A DNA stretch of 36,234 nucleotides from an uncultured Clostridia bacterium (GCA_947165425.1 CAMVAJ010000021.1:1-36234); one strand, 5' to 3'; positions 1 to 7,192 are shown, numbered from the stretch's first letter. Numbers and translations: made by a program. Notes: generated by a model not told the origin, from the sequence alone.

Positions 1-55
1 GGTCGATCAGCCGGTCCACGATGTCGATCTGCAGCGGGCACACGTGCAGCTGCTT
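1..55. repeat. Terminal direct repeat, left copy (circular closure)
   Basis: These 55 bases are identical to 36180-36234. An exact overlap of this length is what an assembler leaves when it closes a circle, so the molecule is probably circular or circularly permuted. A gene reads through it without a break. Confidence 0.9.
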
Positions 56-2407
56 CCTCCGCTGACTCTGCGTGGTGTTGTAGGTTCGCATGCGGTTGAT
101 GTCGTCCCACACCGAATCATTCCACGAGCCGGGCGCCACCACCATGAACGTTGCCGGCAGGCGGTTCTCCTCGTCCATCTTCTTTGCAAGGGCGACGTGC
201 TCTTCGTAGTTGTACACGGTTTCCCGGCTGTACTTGCGATAGACCTTCTGCATCTGGTCGGTGGGGATGCTTAAAAGTTCCTCCTTCGTCACCAGCCTGT
301 CCCCGCTGCTGCGCCAGAAGCCGTGGGCGTCGATCTGCCACTGGGCCCGGGTGTATTCCTCCTTGGACCGGGTCACCGGCTCGTCGGCGTAGGCCTTCGA
401 GGTGTCCGTGGGCAGCTTGCGGAAAAGCAGGATATACTCCGGGCACCCCACGCCCATCTTGCTCCCGTCCTTGCAGCACTCCGTCCACCCCAGGCGATAG
501 GTCTGGTTGTTCTCCCGCACCACGTCCGTGACGACGGTGATCATGCCGAAATATTGAAAGCCGTGCTTCATGCAGTGCTCGATCGTCAGCGCGTGGAACG
601 GCTCCATCGTCGGCATGCCCGTGCCGGTGGCGTTGCCGAACAGCACCCGGTCCTTGACGTGGCAGCAGTAGACGCGCCCCGGCTTCAGCACCCGCAGCAG
701 GTTCGGCGTCAGGAAGTCCATCTGCTCGAAAAACTTCTCCGTGTCCGGGTTGTGCCCGAAGTCGTTATAGCTGGGCGTGTACTCGTAATGGTTGCCGAAG
801 GGTATCGACGTGATGATCTCGTCCACGCTGTTGTCCGGCATGCTCTCCACGTCGGCCAGCTCCTTCACGCAATCATTGTTGATGGCTCTGTACCTTTCCC
901 CGGTGACCTCCACTCGCTCCACCCCTATCGTTCGGCGCATATCGTCAAAGCGCCGCTTGTTCTGTAATCCGTACTTCCGCACGATCTCGGCCATTTTCGC
1001 GGTCATTTCGTCGTGCTGCTTCCACTTGTGCAGCAGCGCCTTCTTGATCTCCGCTTCGCTCTCGGTGTAGATGATGTCGACGATCACCTTTTCCGTCTGA
1101 AGGAAGCGATAGATTCTGTGAATGGCCTGAACGAAATCATTGAACTCGTAATCGATCCCCAGAAAGATGGCCCTGTGACAGTGCCGCTGGAAGTTGCAGC
1201 CCTGGCCGCTGATGCTCTTCTTCGTGGCCAACAGTCGCGTCCGTCCGTCCGCGAAATCGATGATCCGGCGCTCCCGCTCGTCATAGTCCATGGTCCCGTA
1301 GACCTCCACCGCCTCGGGCAGCGCTTTTTTGATCGCGTGGCGTTCGCTCTCCAGGTCGTGCCAAAGGATAAAGTGGGCCTCCGGGTCGCCGTTCACGATC
1401 TCCACCATCTTCCCGATCCTGGCGTCGATGCTGTCCCGCTTTTCCTTCGCCGCGTCCCGCAGGCTGAAAGCGGCGTCCCGGATCATCTTCATCTGGCCGT
1501 TTTTGTCCGCGCCCGCGGTGCTGTTGTCCACGGGCAGACAGTGCCAGCGCACGTCCATCTCCGGCAAATCATATCCGGTATCGTCATAGCCCAAATCAGA
1601 TGGTTTCTGGATGAACAGCGCCCAGCTGCTCATCCACAACCAGAAGTCGTGTTCCCGGTGCGGGTACAGCGTCAGGTTGTTGGCCTTGGTGCTGTCCCGC
1701 TGAAAAAACCGCGTCAGCGCCTGCCCGGTGTCCATGATCTCCAGATATCCCGCGTAGTGGATCAGCTCTTTGTATCGGTTCGGGCTGGGCGTTGCCGTGC
1801 ACACCAGTTTGAAGGGAATCCCCTTCAGCAGCTTTATAAATTCCTGGTAGGTCTTGCTCCCAAAGCTGCGCAGACAGCTCGCCTCGTCCAGGCTCACCGC
1901 GCCGAAGATCCTCGGGTTGATGTCCCCGTCCCGCACCCGCTCATAGTTGGTCAGCAGTATGGGCGCGTCCGTGGCCAGCGCCTCGGCGGTAGTCCGCACA
2001 TAGGGCGGCACGGTCGGCATCTCAAAGCCTTCCCTTTTAGGGGAAGGTGGCAGCGCGAAGCGCTGACGGAATAGGTCATTCCCCTGTTCCCTGTTCCCTG
2101 TTCCCTCATTTCCCCATCCCAGCAGCCGCTCGGCGTCCAGCTGGAACTCCTGTTTTACGCCCAGGGGCAGTATGATCAGCGCCCGCGCCCCGGTGTGCGC
2201 GTGGACGATCCGCGCCCACTCCAGCTGCTGCACCGTCTTCCCCAGTCCGAACGATTCAAACAGCGCCCGGCGTCCGCCCCGGATCGCCCACATCACCGCG
2301 TCCCGCTGATGGGGCAGCAGCTTCGGGTTCACTTCCTCCGGCCCGATCTCAAACCCGGTTTCCTCCGCGATGTCGATCTTGCTCTGTAAAAAATCCTGAT
2401 AGGTCAT
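1..2407 (-). CDS. SNF2-type helicase fused to DNA methyltransferase (main part)
   Basis: This is one reading frame of 869 codons: ATG at 2407, running to 1 and continuing on the circle at 36179-35977, ending in TAA. Residues 1 to about 460 are a SNF2-like helicase: Walker A-like FGLGKT (53-58), LDEAS (173-177), TATPSPN (204-210) and the motif VI-like QAIHRIYR (427-434). From about 500 onward it is an amino-methyltransferase with the catalytic motif first (TSIPFGNHYEY, about 533) and the AdoMet-binding motif last (DPFGG, about 813). SIPF replaces the usual PPY/PPW. A helicase-methylase fusion could protect or mark phage DNA during replication; that is inference. Residues about 98-130 are an in-frame insertion of the dispersed two-hairpin repeat. 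The ATG overlaps the TGA of the upstream PAPS-reductase tail (ATGA), so the genes are probably translationally coupled. Confidence 0.9.
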   Translation of the reverse strand, partial: MTYQDFLQSKIDIAEETGFEIGPEEVNPKLLPHQRDAVMWAIRGGRRALFESFGLGKTVQQLEWARIVHAHTGARALIILPLGVKQEFQLDAERLLGWGNEGTGNREQGNDLFRQRFALPPSPKREGFEMPTVPPYVRTTAEALATDAPILLTNYERVRDGDINPRIFGAVSLDEASCLRSFGSKTYQEFIKLLKGIPFKLVCTATPSPNRYKELIHYAGYLEIMDTGQALTRFFQRDSTKANNLTLYPHREHDFWLWMSSWALFIQKPSDLGYDDTGYDLPEMDVRWHCLPVDNSTAGADKNGQMKMIRDAAFSLRDAAKEKRDSIDARIGKMVEIVNGDPEAHFILWHDLESERHAIKKALPEAVEVYGTMDYDERERRIIDFADGRTRLLATKKSISGQGCNFQRHCHRAIFLGIDYEFNDFVQAIHRIYRFLQTEKVIVDIIYTESEAEIKKALLHKWKQHDEMTAKMAEIVRKYGLQNKRRFDDMRRTIGVERVEVTGERYRAINNDCVKELADVESMPDNSVDEIITSIPFGNHYEYTPSYNDFGHNPDTEKFFEQMDFLTPNLLRVLKPGRVYCCHVKDRVLFGNATGTGMPTMEPFHALTIEHCMKHGFQYFGMITVVTDVVRENNQTYRLGWTECCKDGSKMGVGCPEYILLFRKLPTDTSKAYADEPVTRSKEEYTRAQWQIDAHGFWRSSGDRLVTKEELLSIPTDQMQKVYRKYSRETVYNYEEHVALAKKMDEENRLPATFMVVAPGSWNDSVWDDINRMRTYNTTQSQRRKQLHVCPLQIDIVDRLID
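2020..2116. repeat. Two-hairpin repeat plus heptamers inside the helicase gene
   Basis: Hairpin 1 is CCTTCCC/GGGAAGG, hairpin 2 is AGCGC-GAA-GCGCT, followed by three GGGAACA units (seen on the minus strand). It is read in frame as about 32 extra residues between the helicase segments LDAERLLG and PPYVRTTAEA. Confidence 0.85.
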
Positions 2408-2601
2408 TTCCCTTCACCTCTTCCGTCCACCAGGTCGAACAGCGTCTGCTGGCCCTCCAGCGCGCCCCGCATCCGGCGCTCCTCGGCGCGGCGCTCGGCC
2501 TTGTAGGCGTTGTATTGCTGTCGATAGCGGTAGCTGTCTCCGAAGATGTTCCACGCGGCCCGCACCACGTTCGGCTCATGCGGGCGTATCAGCTCCAGGT
2601 C
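2404..2601 (-). CDS. C-terminal continuation of PAPS-reductase-like gene beyond an in-frame TAG
   Basis: This is 65 codons in exactly the same frame as the PAPS-reductase gene, starting right after its TAG (2602-2604) and ending in TGA that overlaps the helicase ATG. It reads DLELIRPHEPNVVRAAWNIF and then a basic helical tail. From recall, phage PAPS-reductase-like proteins typically continue past their GCxGCP motif with a similar segment (LExIxxYEPxxxxAxxxIFGxSYEY), so I read this as the lost or read-through C-terminus and not a separate gene. There is no convincing ATG with its own ribosome binding site; CTG or GTG starts are the only options. Confidence 0.7.
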   Translation of the reverse strand, partial: DLELIRPHEPNVVRAAWNIFGDSYRYRQQYNAYKAERRAEERRMRGALEGQQTLFDLVDGRGEGK

Positions 2602-3615
2602 CTACACTGCCTTGTAGTTGATCGGGCAGCCGCAGCAGCCCGTCCGGGTCAGCCCGTACACCTCGTAGGCGTCGGAATATCGGATGCCGTAATAGTCCTT
2701 ATACCACGCCTTGTCCCGGTCGCTCACATAGTACAGCGGGCGCAGCCGCCATTGTCCGTTGGCGGTCTCCCCAAAGCACATGGTGCTGTTGGCCTCGCCC
2801 TGCCTCGGCACGTTGCGCACGCTGCGCACGCCGCCCTCGTCCCGGCGCTCTCCTGTAATCACCATTTCATACGGTTTTTGCACCTGGTGGGCGATTTGCT
2901 TTTTGCAATAGTCGCAGCACTTCGCGCTGATCTTAAAGCCCGGCGGGTGCTCCCGGATGAAGTCCAGCATGTAGGCGCTGGAGTTGATCACCAGCTGGAT
3001 GTTCGGCCTCGGCTCCCCGTCCCTGTTGCAGCAGCATAAAAAGTTGATCAGGCTCTCGCACCCCGGATACCGCGCCCTCAGCTCCCGGCGCACCGCGCCC
3101 TTGTCCGTCGCCTCGGCGTACTCTCCGGCAACGGACAGCGGCACGCCCTTCTTTTGCCATTCCTCCAGACCCGCGCTCATGATCTTCGACACGAACGGCA
3201 CGCCGTATCGGCGCGTGGCCAGCACAATATTTGTCCTCGGGCGCAGCTTCCTGATCTCCACGCCGTATTTCTTCGCGGCGGCCTTCACGTGGTCCCGCGT
3301 CGCCTTCATCTCAAGCCCTGTGTCGAAGAACACATACTGGATCGGCGGCAGATCGAACGCCTGCCGCGTTCGCTCCACCAGGTCGATCATGATGTCGCTG
3401 TCCGATCCCCCGGAATAGCTGCATATCGCCTTCGGATGCTCGATCAGGCGCTTGGCGACGATGCTCTGGATCGCCATGAACTTATGCGGCGCGTCGTAAT
3501 CGGCATAGGGCGGCCTGTCCGTGAAAACCCGGCTCTTATAGCTCCCGTCGTCCCTGCGTCGCCGGGTGATGCACGCCTCCACGCGCCCGTCCCCCGTCAG
3601 CATCATCTGCTCCAT
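2602..3615 (-). CDS. PP-loop ATPase, PAPS reductase family (ends at internal TAG)
   Basis: A 337-residue reading frame to the TAG, or 403 positions if the TAG is read through. The PP-loop SGGSDSD (68-74), which binds and activates ATP, places it in the PAPS reductase / ATP-pyrophosphatase superfamily. Cysteine pairs CCDYCKK and CCGCP near the C-terminus probably bind metal. Phages often carry such proteins without sulfate-assimilation genes; a role in nucleic acid modification is inferred, not shown. The open frame extends upstream to 3744 but that part crosses a tRNA-like element (3644-3718), so I start at the ATG at 3615. The TAG at 2602-2604 follows a GTG codon and interrupts recognisable family sequence, so the gene is either suppressed/read through or truncated. 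Confidence 0.8.
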   Translation of the reverse strand: MEQMMLTGDGRVEACITRRRRDDGSYKSRVFTDRPPYADYDAPHKFMAIQSIVAKRLIEHPKAICSYSGGSDSDIMIDLVERTRQAFDLPPIQYVFFDTGLEMKATRDHVKAAAKKYGVEIRKLRPRTNIVLATRRYGVPFVSKIMSAGLEEWQKKGVPLSVAGEYAEATDKGAVRRELRARYPGCESLINFLCCCNRDGEPRPNIQLVINSSAYMLDFIREHPPGFKISAKCCDYCKKQIAHQVQKPYEMVITGERRDEGGVRSVRNVPRQGEANSTMCFGETANGQWRLRPLYYVSDRDKAWYKDYYGIRYSDAYEVYGLTRTGCCGCPINYKAV

Positions 3616-3643
3616 GTCTTTCGCCCCTGTCTTTCTCGCTGAA

Positions 3644-3718
3644 GCGGGCGCCGGGAATCGAACCCGGCGGACTGGCCCCGGCATTGCCGTATCGATCCGT
3701 CCGCAAACCTGCGCCCGC
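3644..3718 (-). tRNA. Degenerate tRNA or tRNA-like element
   Basis: The 75-nt length, a perfect 7-bp acceptor stem (GCGGGCG/CGCCCGC) and a perfect T arm (CCGGG-TTCGATT-CCCGG) are tRNA hallmarks. The middle does not fold into an ordinary D arm plus anticodon arm. It can instead form one helix CGGAC/GTCCG enclosing a small CGGC/GCCG hairpin. No anticodon can be assigned, and CCA is not encoded. It sits between the zinc-ribbon gene and the PAPS-reductase-like gene. Confidence 0.4.
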
Positions 3719-3740
3719 ATGTGCCGGGAATGTCCCGGCG

Positions 3741-4319
3741 TCATTTCATCTGCGTCAGCGTCTCTTTTCTGATCCGCTGCATGATCTTGTACTTCCTGGT
3801 GCTGTCCCTTCTGGCCTCAATGCAGGCCCGACAGCGCTGCTTTCCGTCCTTCGCCGGCTTCCCGCAATCGATGCACAGCCCGGCCTCCACCCGCGCCCGC
3901 CGCCTTTCGTCGGCTTTCCGGCGCTGCTCCGCGCTTCTGGTGTACTTTCGGTGTTCCTCCAGGCATTTTTTGCACCAGCTGCGCCCGGGCTCGGCCCAGG
4001 TCTGTCCACAGCGCGTGCAAAAGCCCTTCTCGCGCAGGGCGTCCCGGCGTGCCTTCGCCGCCTCCGCGTCCCCGTGCTTGTTGGCGTCCCTGTATGCCCG
4101 GCACTTCGCGCACAGCTTCCACTTGCTGTCCCGTTCCCCACCGCAACGGGTGCACAGCCCCTGCGCCTTCCACTGCGCGCGCGATTCCCTTTGCCATCTG
4201 TCGTGCTTTTCCTGGCATTCCCGGCACAGAACCCGGCCCTCCTCTACCCGCGCCTTGCCTCCGCAGCGCGGGCACAGGCCCCGGCTCAGATAATACGCCC
4301 TGTTTTCACTTCGGCTCAT
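3741..4319 (-). CDS. Protein with four CxxC...CxxC zinc-ribbon repeats
   Basis: 192 residues. Four successive motifs are visible: CPRCGG...CREC, CTRCGG...CAKC, CTRCGQ...CKKC and CIDCGK...CRAC, separated by basic helical linkers. Each pair of CxxC motifs should bind one zinc, giving a string of four knuckles typical of nucleic-acid-binding or scaffolding phage proteins. The ATG overlaps the TGA of the upstream gene (4316-4678), so they are co-translated. No catalytic motif is visible. The molecular role is unknown. Confidence 0.8.
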   Translation of the reverse strand: MSRSENRAYYLSRGLCPRCGGKARVEEGRVLCRECQEKHDRWQRESRAQWKAQGLCTRCGGERDSKWKLCAKCRAYRDANKHGDAEAAKARRDALREKGFCTRCGQTWAEPGRSWCKKCLEEHRKYTRSAEQRRKADERRRARVEAGLCIDCGKPAKDGKQRCRACIEARRDSTRKYKIMQRIRKETLTQMK

Positions 4320-4678
4320 CCGTTCTCGCCCCTTATATTCCTCGCCCGCTCCGTCACCATCGTCCGCTTCCAGGGCTTCACCGCCTTTTCGGTCACCTTC
4401 GCCTCACGCTGGCGATAGCCGCCCCTGTACTGCTCCGGCGTGATGGCGTCCCGCTGCTTGGCCGTGGCCCCGCAGGCGTCCGCGATCAGGCTGGCAAGCC
4501 TCGGGTGGGTCACAGCCGAAGGGCTGTATTCCAGGTACTCCAGCAGCTTCCTGGACACCAGCCCGTTCATCTTCCGCTTGCGCCCCATCTCCCGAAGGGC
4601 CGCGGCGAACTCCCCCGCGCTCATGCCCACGCGCTCCCGGTATTCTTTGATCCAGCATCCCGCCGCCGGCTTCCTCAT
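4316..4678 (-). CDS. Predicted small DNA-binding (HTH-like) early protein
   Basis: 120 residues. The N-terminus (WIKEYRERVGMSAGEFAAAL) resembles the start of XRE-type helix-turn-helix domains, followed by a long basic helical region ending in KRTMVTERARNIRGENG. The ATG at 4678 is preceded by AGAGGGGG about 8 nt away. It lies in the early leftward operon between a repeat-interrupted gene and the zinc-ribbon gene. A regulatory role is suggested by the HTH-like pattern only; confidence in the function is low. Confidence 0.65.
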   Translation of the reverse strand: MRKPAAGCWIKEYRERVGMSAGEFAAALREMGRKRKMNGLVSRKLLEYLEYSPSAVTHPRLASLIADACGATAKQRDAITPEQYRGGYRQREAKVTEKAVKPWKRTMVTERARNIRGENG

Positions 4679-4706
4679 TTTTCGTTCCCCCTCTTCCCTC
4701 AGGCCA

Positions 4707-4778
4707 TCCCTGTTCCCTGTTCCCTGTTCCCTGTTCCCTATGTCCCCTGTTCCCCGTTGCCCGTTGCCTGTTGCCTCT
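4707..4778. repeat. Heptamer array (GGGAACA and GGCAACA/G types)
   Basis: Tandem 7-bp units, read on the minus strand as GGGAACA repeats adjoining GGCAACG/A units. The array supplies the last codons and the TAG stop of the gene ending at 4738. There is no palindromic core here. Confidence 0.85.
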
Positions 4779-5028
4779 TGTACTGCTCGATTTCCCGCTC
4801 GGTCATCTCCCGGCGGATGTCGTCCCGGCTTGCCACGTATTTGCGCAGCAGGTCGAACTGCCGGTCCAGCCCGTCCCCGATGGGCGCGGCCATCGCCATC
4901 TCCGACAGCTCAGCGGCGGCCCGGGCGATCTGCCCGCACACCTCGCGCAGCATCAGCGCCCTGGGCAGCAGCTCCACCGCGTGCTCCGGCAGGCCCTCGG
5001 CCCGGCCCTTCGTCAGCGCCTCCCGCAT
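4738..5028 (-). CDS. Small early protein of unknown function with repeat-derived tail
   Basis: 96 residues from the ATG at 5028, which has GAAGAGG just upstream. The body is helical (HAVELLPRALMLREVCGQIA) with no recognised motif. The last ten residues (QATGNGEQGT) are encoded by the flanking heptamer array, and the TAG stop is also inside the array. This implies that the original C-terminus was replaced when the array arrived. Its upstream neighbour (4910-5392) overlaps it by about 119 nt in another frame. Confidence 0.6.
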   Translation of the reverse strand: MREALTKGRAEGLPEHAVELLPRALMLREVCGQIARAAAELSEMAMAAPIGDGLDRQFDLLRKYVASRDDIRREMTEREIEQYKRQQATGNGEQGT

Positions 5029-5392
5029 CCTCTTCGCCCCCTTCCGGCCCTCCGAAGGCCCAGCCCATCGCGGCGCAGAACAGCCAGCACACCCCGGCGA
5101 ACGCGCCCAGCGCCGCGGCAAAGCCGATCACCCACCCGGCGGCGGCCATGCCCCGCTGCATGCACTCCCAGATCATCCTGCAATATCCCCCTTTCCCGTT
5201 GACGATCACCAGGCTGGCCCACTCGCCCAGCCGGCGGATCATCCTTCGCGCGGTCTTCGTGCCCGGGAACAGCATGGCATCCCGCTGCTTATGGCTCCAC
5301 CTCTGGGCGATGATCTCGCCCTCCGCGCTCTCGATCCCCGCAAGCCAGGCCTTCCCGGCCACGTCGAATATCCTGTACCTTGGCCTTCGCAT
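4910..5392 (-). CDS. Early protein with one membrane segment, unknown function
   Basis: 160 residues. The N-terminal part (RYRIFDVAGKAWLAG ... TKTARRMIRRLG) resembles small phage proteins of unknown function that carry a similar RLG motif. Residues about 85-115 are a hydrophobic segment (GWVIGFAAALGAFAGVCWL) likely to span the membrane. The final 40 or so residues overlap the next gene in another frame and look like its shadow (Gly/Ala/Arg-rich), so the true end is doubtful. The ATG at 5392 has GGGAGATGGAAA upstream. It overlaps the 3' end of the HTH gene by about 100 nt. Confidence 0.5.
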   Translation of the reverse strand: MRRPRYRIFDVAGKAWLAGIESAEGEIIAQRWSHKQRDAMLFPGTKTARRMIRRLGEWASLVIVNGKGGYCRMIWECMQRGMAAAGWVIGFAAALGAFAGVCWLFCAAMGWAFGGPEGGEEDAGGADEGPGRGPAGARGGAAAQGADAARGVRADRPGRR

Positions 5393-5705
5393 TGATTTCC
5401 ATCTCCCTCTTTCGCTTCGCCCGCAGCCTGCACAGCACCAGCGCGCCCTCGTCCCTGATCCGGCCCAGCAGGAAATCCGCGGACACATTGTACAGGTCGC
5501 ACAGGTCCCGGATGGCTCTTATGTCTGGCTCGTTTCGCCCCCGCACATAGTTGCCGATCGTGCTGGGCGATTTGTCGATGCGCCGGGTCACCTCCTTCGC
5601 GGTGTGCCCGTGCACCTCCATCAGCCACCGCAGGCGGTCCTCGAACGCGCCCCCCTTCGGCAGCGGCATCCCCAGCTTCGGCGTCTTGATCTTCACGCCC
5701 TCCAC
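5289..5705 (-). CDS. XRE-family HTH transcriptional regulator (Cro/antirepressor-like)
   Basis: 138 residues from a GTG at 5705. A classic XRE helix-turn-helix is visible: FEDRLRWLMEVHGHTAKEVT, then DKSPSTIGNYVRGRNEPD and DLCDLYNVSADFLLG. The last segment is the usual end of repressor DNA-binding domains. It is encoded in the early leftward operon, on the opposite strand to the repressor at 7300, so it is a second regulator. The C-terminal 35 residues overlap the next gene and are compositionally odd, so the functional protein may be shorter. Confidence 0.75.
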   Translation of the reverse strand: MEGVKIKTPKLGMPLPKGGAFEDRLRWLMEVHGHTAKEVTRRIDKSPSTIGNYVRGRNEPDIRAIRDLCDLYNVSADFLLGRIRDEGALVLCRLRAKRKREMEINAKAKVQDIRRGREGLACGDRERGGRDHRPEVEP

Positions 5706-5709
5706 GCGC

Positions 5710-6201
5710 TCACCTGCTTCCCAAAATGCGGTCCTGCTGGCGATAGGCCAGGCTGATCCCGTAGCACAGCAGCCCGTAAATCCCCAGTATCCGGCGGCCC
5801 AGCCTGCGCAGCGGCCCCGCGGGGCGCTCGTAGCGCTGTATCTCGCACCTGGCCCTGATCATCAGCATGTCGTAGTCCTCCTGCGTCTTGGTGTTCCGCG
5901 TCGCCACCCGCAGCAGCCCCGCGACGATCTTCTGGCGGTCGATCTCGGCCTCCACCACCTCGATCTGCTCCCCGGTCAACCTGTCCCCGAAGCCCTCCCC
6001 TTCAGGGGAGGGTGCCCCGAAGGGGCGGGAGAGGTCGTTCCCCATCCCCTTCGCCATCCCCTCGGCGATGGCCCCGCTGATCTCCGGGTCGCCGCGCCTG
6101 ATCAGGATCACGGCTCCCCGCCTGGTCTCTCCATGGCCCTCCGGGGAGGGTGCCCCGAAGGGGCGGGAGAGGTCGTTCCCCTGTTCCCTCGGCTCACACA
6201 T
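5710..6201 (-). CDS. Early protein carrying two in-frame copies of the palindromic repeat
   Basis: 163 residues. Residues about 7-22 and 54-71 are near-identical (GNDLSRPFGAPSPEGHG and GNDLSRPFGAPSPEGEGF). Both are translations of the dispersed two-hairpin element in the same frame. Without them the gene would be a small protein with a helical region (GEQIEVVEAEIDRQKIVAGL) and a possible hydrophobic segment near the C-terminus (ILGIYGLLCYGISLAY). The start is the ATG at 6201, overlapping the TGA of the previous gene. Function unknown. Confidence 0.65.
   Translation of the reverse strand: MCEPREQGNDLSRPFGAPSPEGHGETRRGAVILIRRGDPEISGAIAEGMAKGMGNDLSRPFGAPSPEGEGFGDRLTGEQIEVVEAEIDRQKIVAGLLRVATRNTKTQEDYDMLMIRARCEIQRYERPAGPLRRLGRRILGIYGLLCYGISLAYRQQDRILGSR
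5992..6048. repeat. Two-hairpin palindromic repeat (in coding sequence)
   Basis: Hairpin 1 is CCCTCCCC-TTCA-GGGGAGGG and hairpin 2 is GCCCC-GAA-GGGGC, followed by the conserved GAGAGGTCGT. In frame within the 5710-6201 gene. Confidence 0.9.
6131..6192. repeat. Two-hairpin palindromic repeat, shortened hairpin 1 (in coding sequence)
   Basis: Hairpin 1 is reduced to CCCTCC-GG-GGAGGG; hairpin 2 is GCCCC-GAA-GGGGC. It is followed by GAGAGGTCGT and about one heptamer unit. This is the second in-frame copy in the 5710-6201 gene. Confidence 0.9.
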
Positions 6202-6421
6202 CCAGCTCCACCTCCAGCACGGCGATGATTTCGCCCTCCCAGGTGGAAACCCCCGGGCGAATCCGCGCCACCTCCGCGTCGTCATACCGTGCCAGCTCGC
6301 GCCCCGCGTTGACCGTGTACAGCGTCAGGATTTCCTCCCGCGCCTCGCCGCCTTCGGCGGTCCTCGCCACCAGGGCGAAATTGACGCAATCGCACCTTTT
6401 CCGCAGCTCCGCAAACGTCAC
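6194..6421 (-). CDS. Small early protein, unknown
   Basis: 75 residues starting at a GTG (6421) that overlaps the TGA of the upstream gene (GTGA). The sequence (FAELRKRCDCVNFALVARTA ... ILTLYTVNAGRELARYDD) looks like a compact alpha/beta protein with no motif that I recognise. It is tightly packed in the early operon on both sides. Confidence 0.6.
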   Translation of the reverse strand: MTFAELRKRCDCVNFALVARTAEGGEAREEILTLYTVNAGRELARYDDAEVARIRPGVSTWEGEIIAVLEVELDV

Positions 6422-6603
6422 TTTTCCGCGCCCCCTCTCTGTTGTGCTTCCCGCTCCTGCGCCGCCCGGTCGATGGCGAGGATCGCCCTGGAGATTTCCA
6501 CCCGTCGGCGCTCCAGCTCCTCGGCGCTCAGGTCCGCGCAGCAATCGTCCGCGATCATCGCCCGCCCGCCGTTTTCGCACTGTATGGTCCTCACAATCGC
6601 CAT
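6418..6603 (-). CDS. Small early protein with coiled-coil-like C-terminus, unknown
   Basis: 61 residues from the ATG at 6603, chosen because GGAGG lies 8 nt upstream. A longer in-frame start at 6645 lacks a ribosome binding site. It has an N-terminal strand with two cysteines (DDCCADL) and a charged helix (AEELERRRVEISRAILAIDR). Unknown role. Confidence 0.6.
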   Translation of the reverse strand: MAIVRTIQCENGGRAMIADDCCADLSAEELERRRVEISRAILAIDRAAQEREAQQRGGAEK

Positions 6604-6622
6604 CGGATCATCCTCCCCCGGT

Positions 6623-6988
6623 TCAAATCGCTCCTGCCTGCTCAAATGTCTTGAGCATCTTCGGGAACTGTCTTGCCATCCAGTCCACCATCTGCTCCGG
6701 GTGGGTCTGGTTGTCTACCGCCCACCATACCGTATCCTTCCCCAGCCCGCTTTCAAACAGGAATGCGTGTATGATTTCATGCCGCACGACTCGCTTTTGA
6801 TACTCCGCGAAGTCGTCTATGTCGTCATTCTCTTCTTTCTTGCATATCACGATCTTGCGGCTCGTATAATCACAGTAGCCCGCGCAGTTCTTCAGCAGCG
6901 GGTCGTCCTTCTCGGCAACGTCCATGTGTATCACATATCGCGTGCCCAGTATCAGGACATCGATGGTCTTTGGTTCCGGTTCGCTCAT
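6623..6988 (-). CDS. HExxH zinc-metallopeptidase-like phage protein
   Basis: 121 residues from the ATG at 6988 (AGAGGTG upstream). The motif RHEIIHAFLFESGL at 69-82 is an HExxH zinc site (H70, E71, H74). WWAVDNQTHPEQMVDWMARQ follows, with a further H/E pair that could supply the third ligand. Proteins of this sort are common in early regions of Firmicutes phages and resemble the ImmA/SprT-like gluzincin group in length and motif. A target (for example the CI-like repressor encoded in divergent orientation) is only a guess. Confidence 0.75.
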   Translation of the reverse strand: MSEPEPKTIDVLILGTRYVIHMDVAEKDDPLLKNCAGYCDYTSRKIVICKKEENDDIDDFAEYQKRVVRHEIIHAFLFESGLGKDTVWWAVDNQTHPEQMVDWMARQFPKMLKTFEQAGAI

Positions 6989-7002
6989 GGCGTTCACCTC
7001 TT

Positions 7003-7152
7003 TCAAGCGCTGCGCTTGTCCTTGTCCTCGGTCTGCTTCCTGTCGGCCACGCCCGCGGCATAGCCCAGAAGGAACTGCTTCTGGGCCTCCGGCATTTCCA
7101 GCATCGCGCCGATGATCTCCTTGATCTCGATCTTCTTTTCCTGTTCGCTCAT
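7003..7152 (-). CDS. First gene of the leftward early operon, 49 aa, unknown
   Basis: 49 residues, starting at an ATG preceded by AGGAGGAG. It is mostly charged and helical (KKIEIKEIIGAMLEMPEAQK ... LLGYAAGVADRK). It is the first gene after the leftward promoter at 7193-7222 and so likely among the first products of lytic growth. The middle resembles short helical proteins seen beside phage repressors; no firm family. Confidence 0.65.
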   Translation of the reverse strand: MSEQEKKIEIKEIIGAMLEMPEAQKQFLLGYAAGVADRKQTEDKDKRSA

Positions 7153-7192
7153 TTTATTCTCCTCCTTCTCCTATGTCTTGGCTACTGGTAAT

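Noticed and set aside
3616..3744. N-terminal extension of the PAPS-reductase-like protein to 3744
   Set aside because: The extra codons cross the tRNA-like element and read like translated tRNA. The ATG at 3615 gives a family-like N-terminus.
4049..5395. Long plus-strand open frames opposite early genes (also at 1013-2074, 19710-21194, 23393-24994)
   Set aside because: These are antisense shadows produced by GC-rich codon usage. Their products are low-complexity (His/Arg/Pro/Val-rich), without ribosome binding sites, and lie over well-recognised minus-strand genes.
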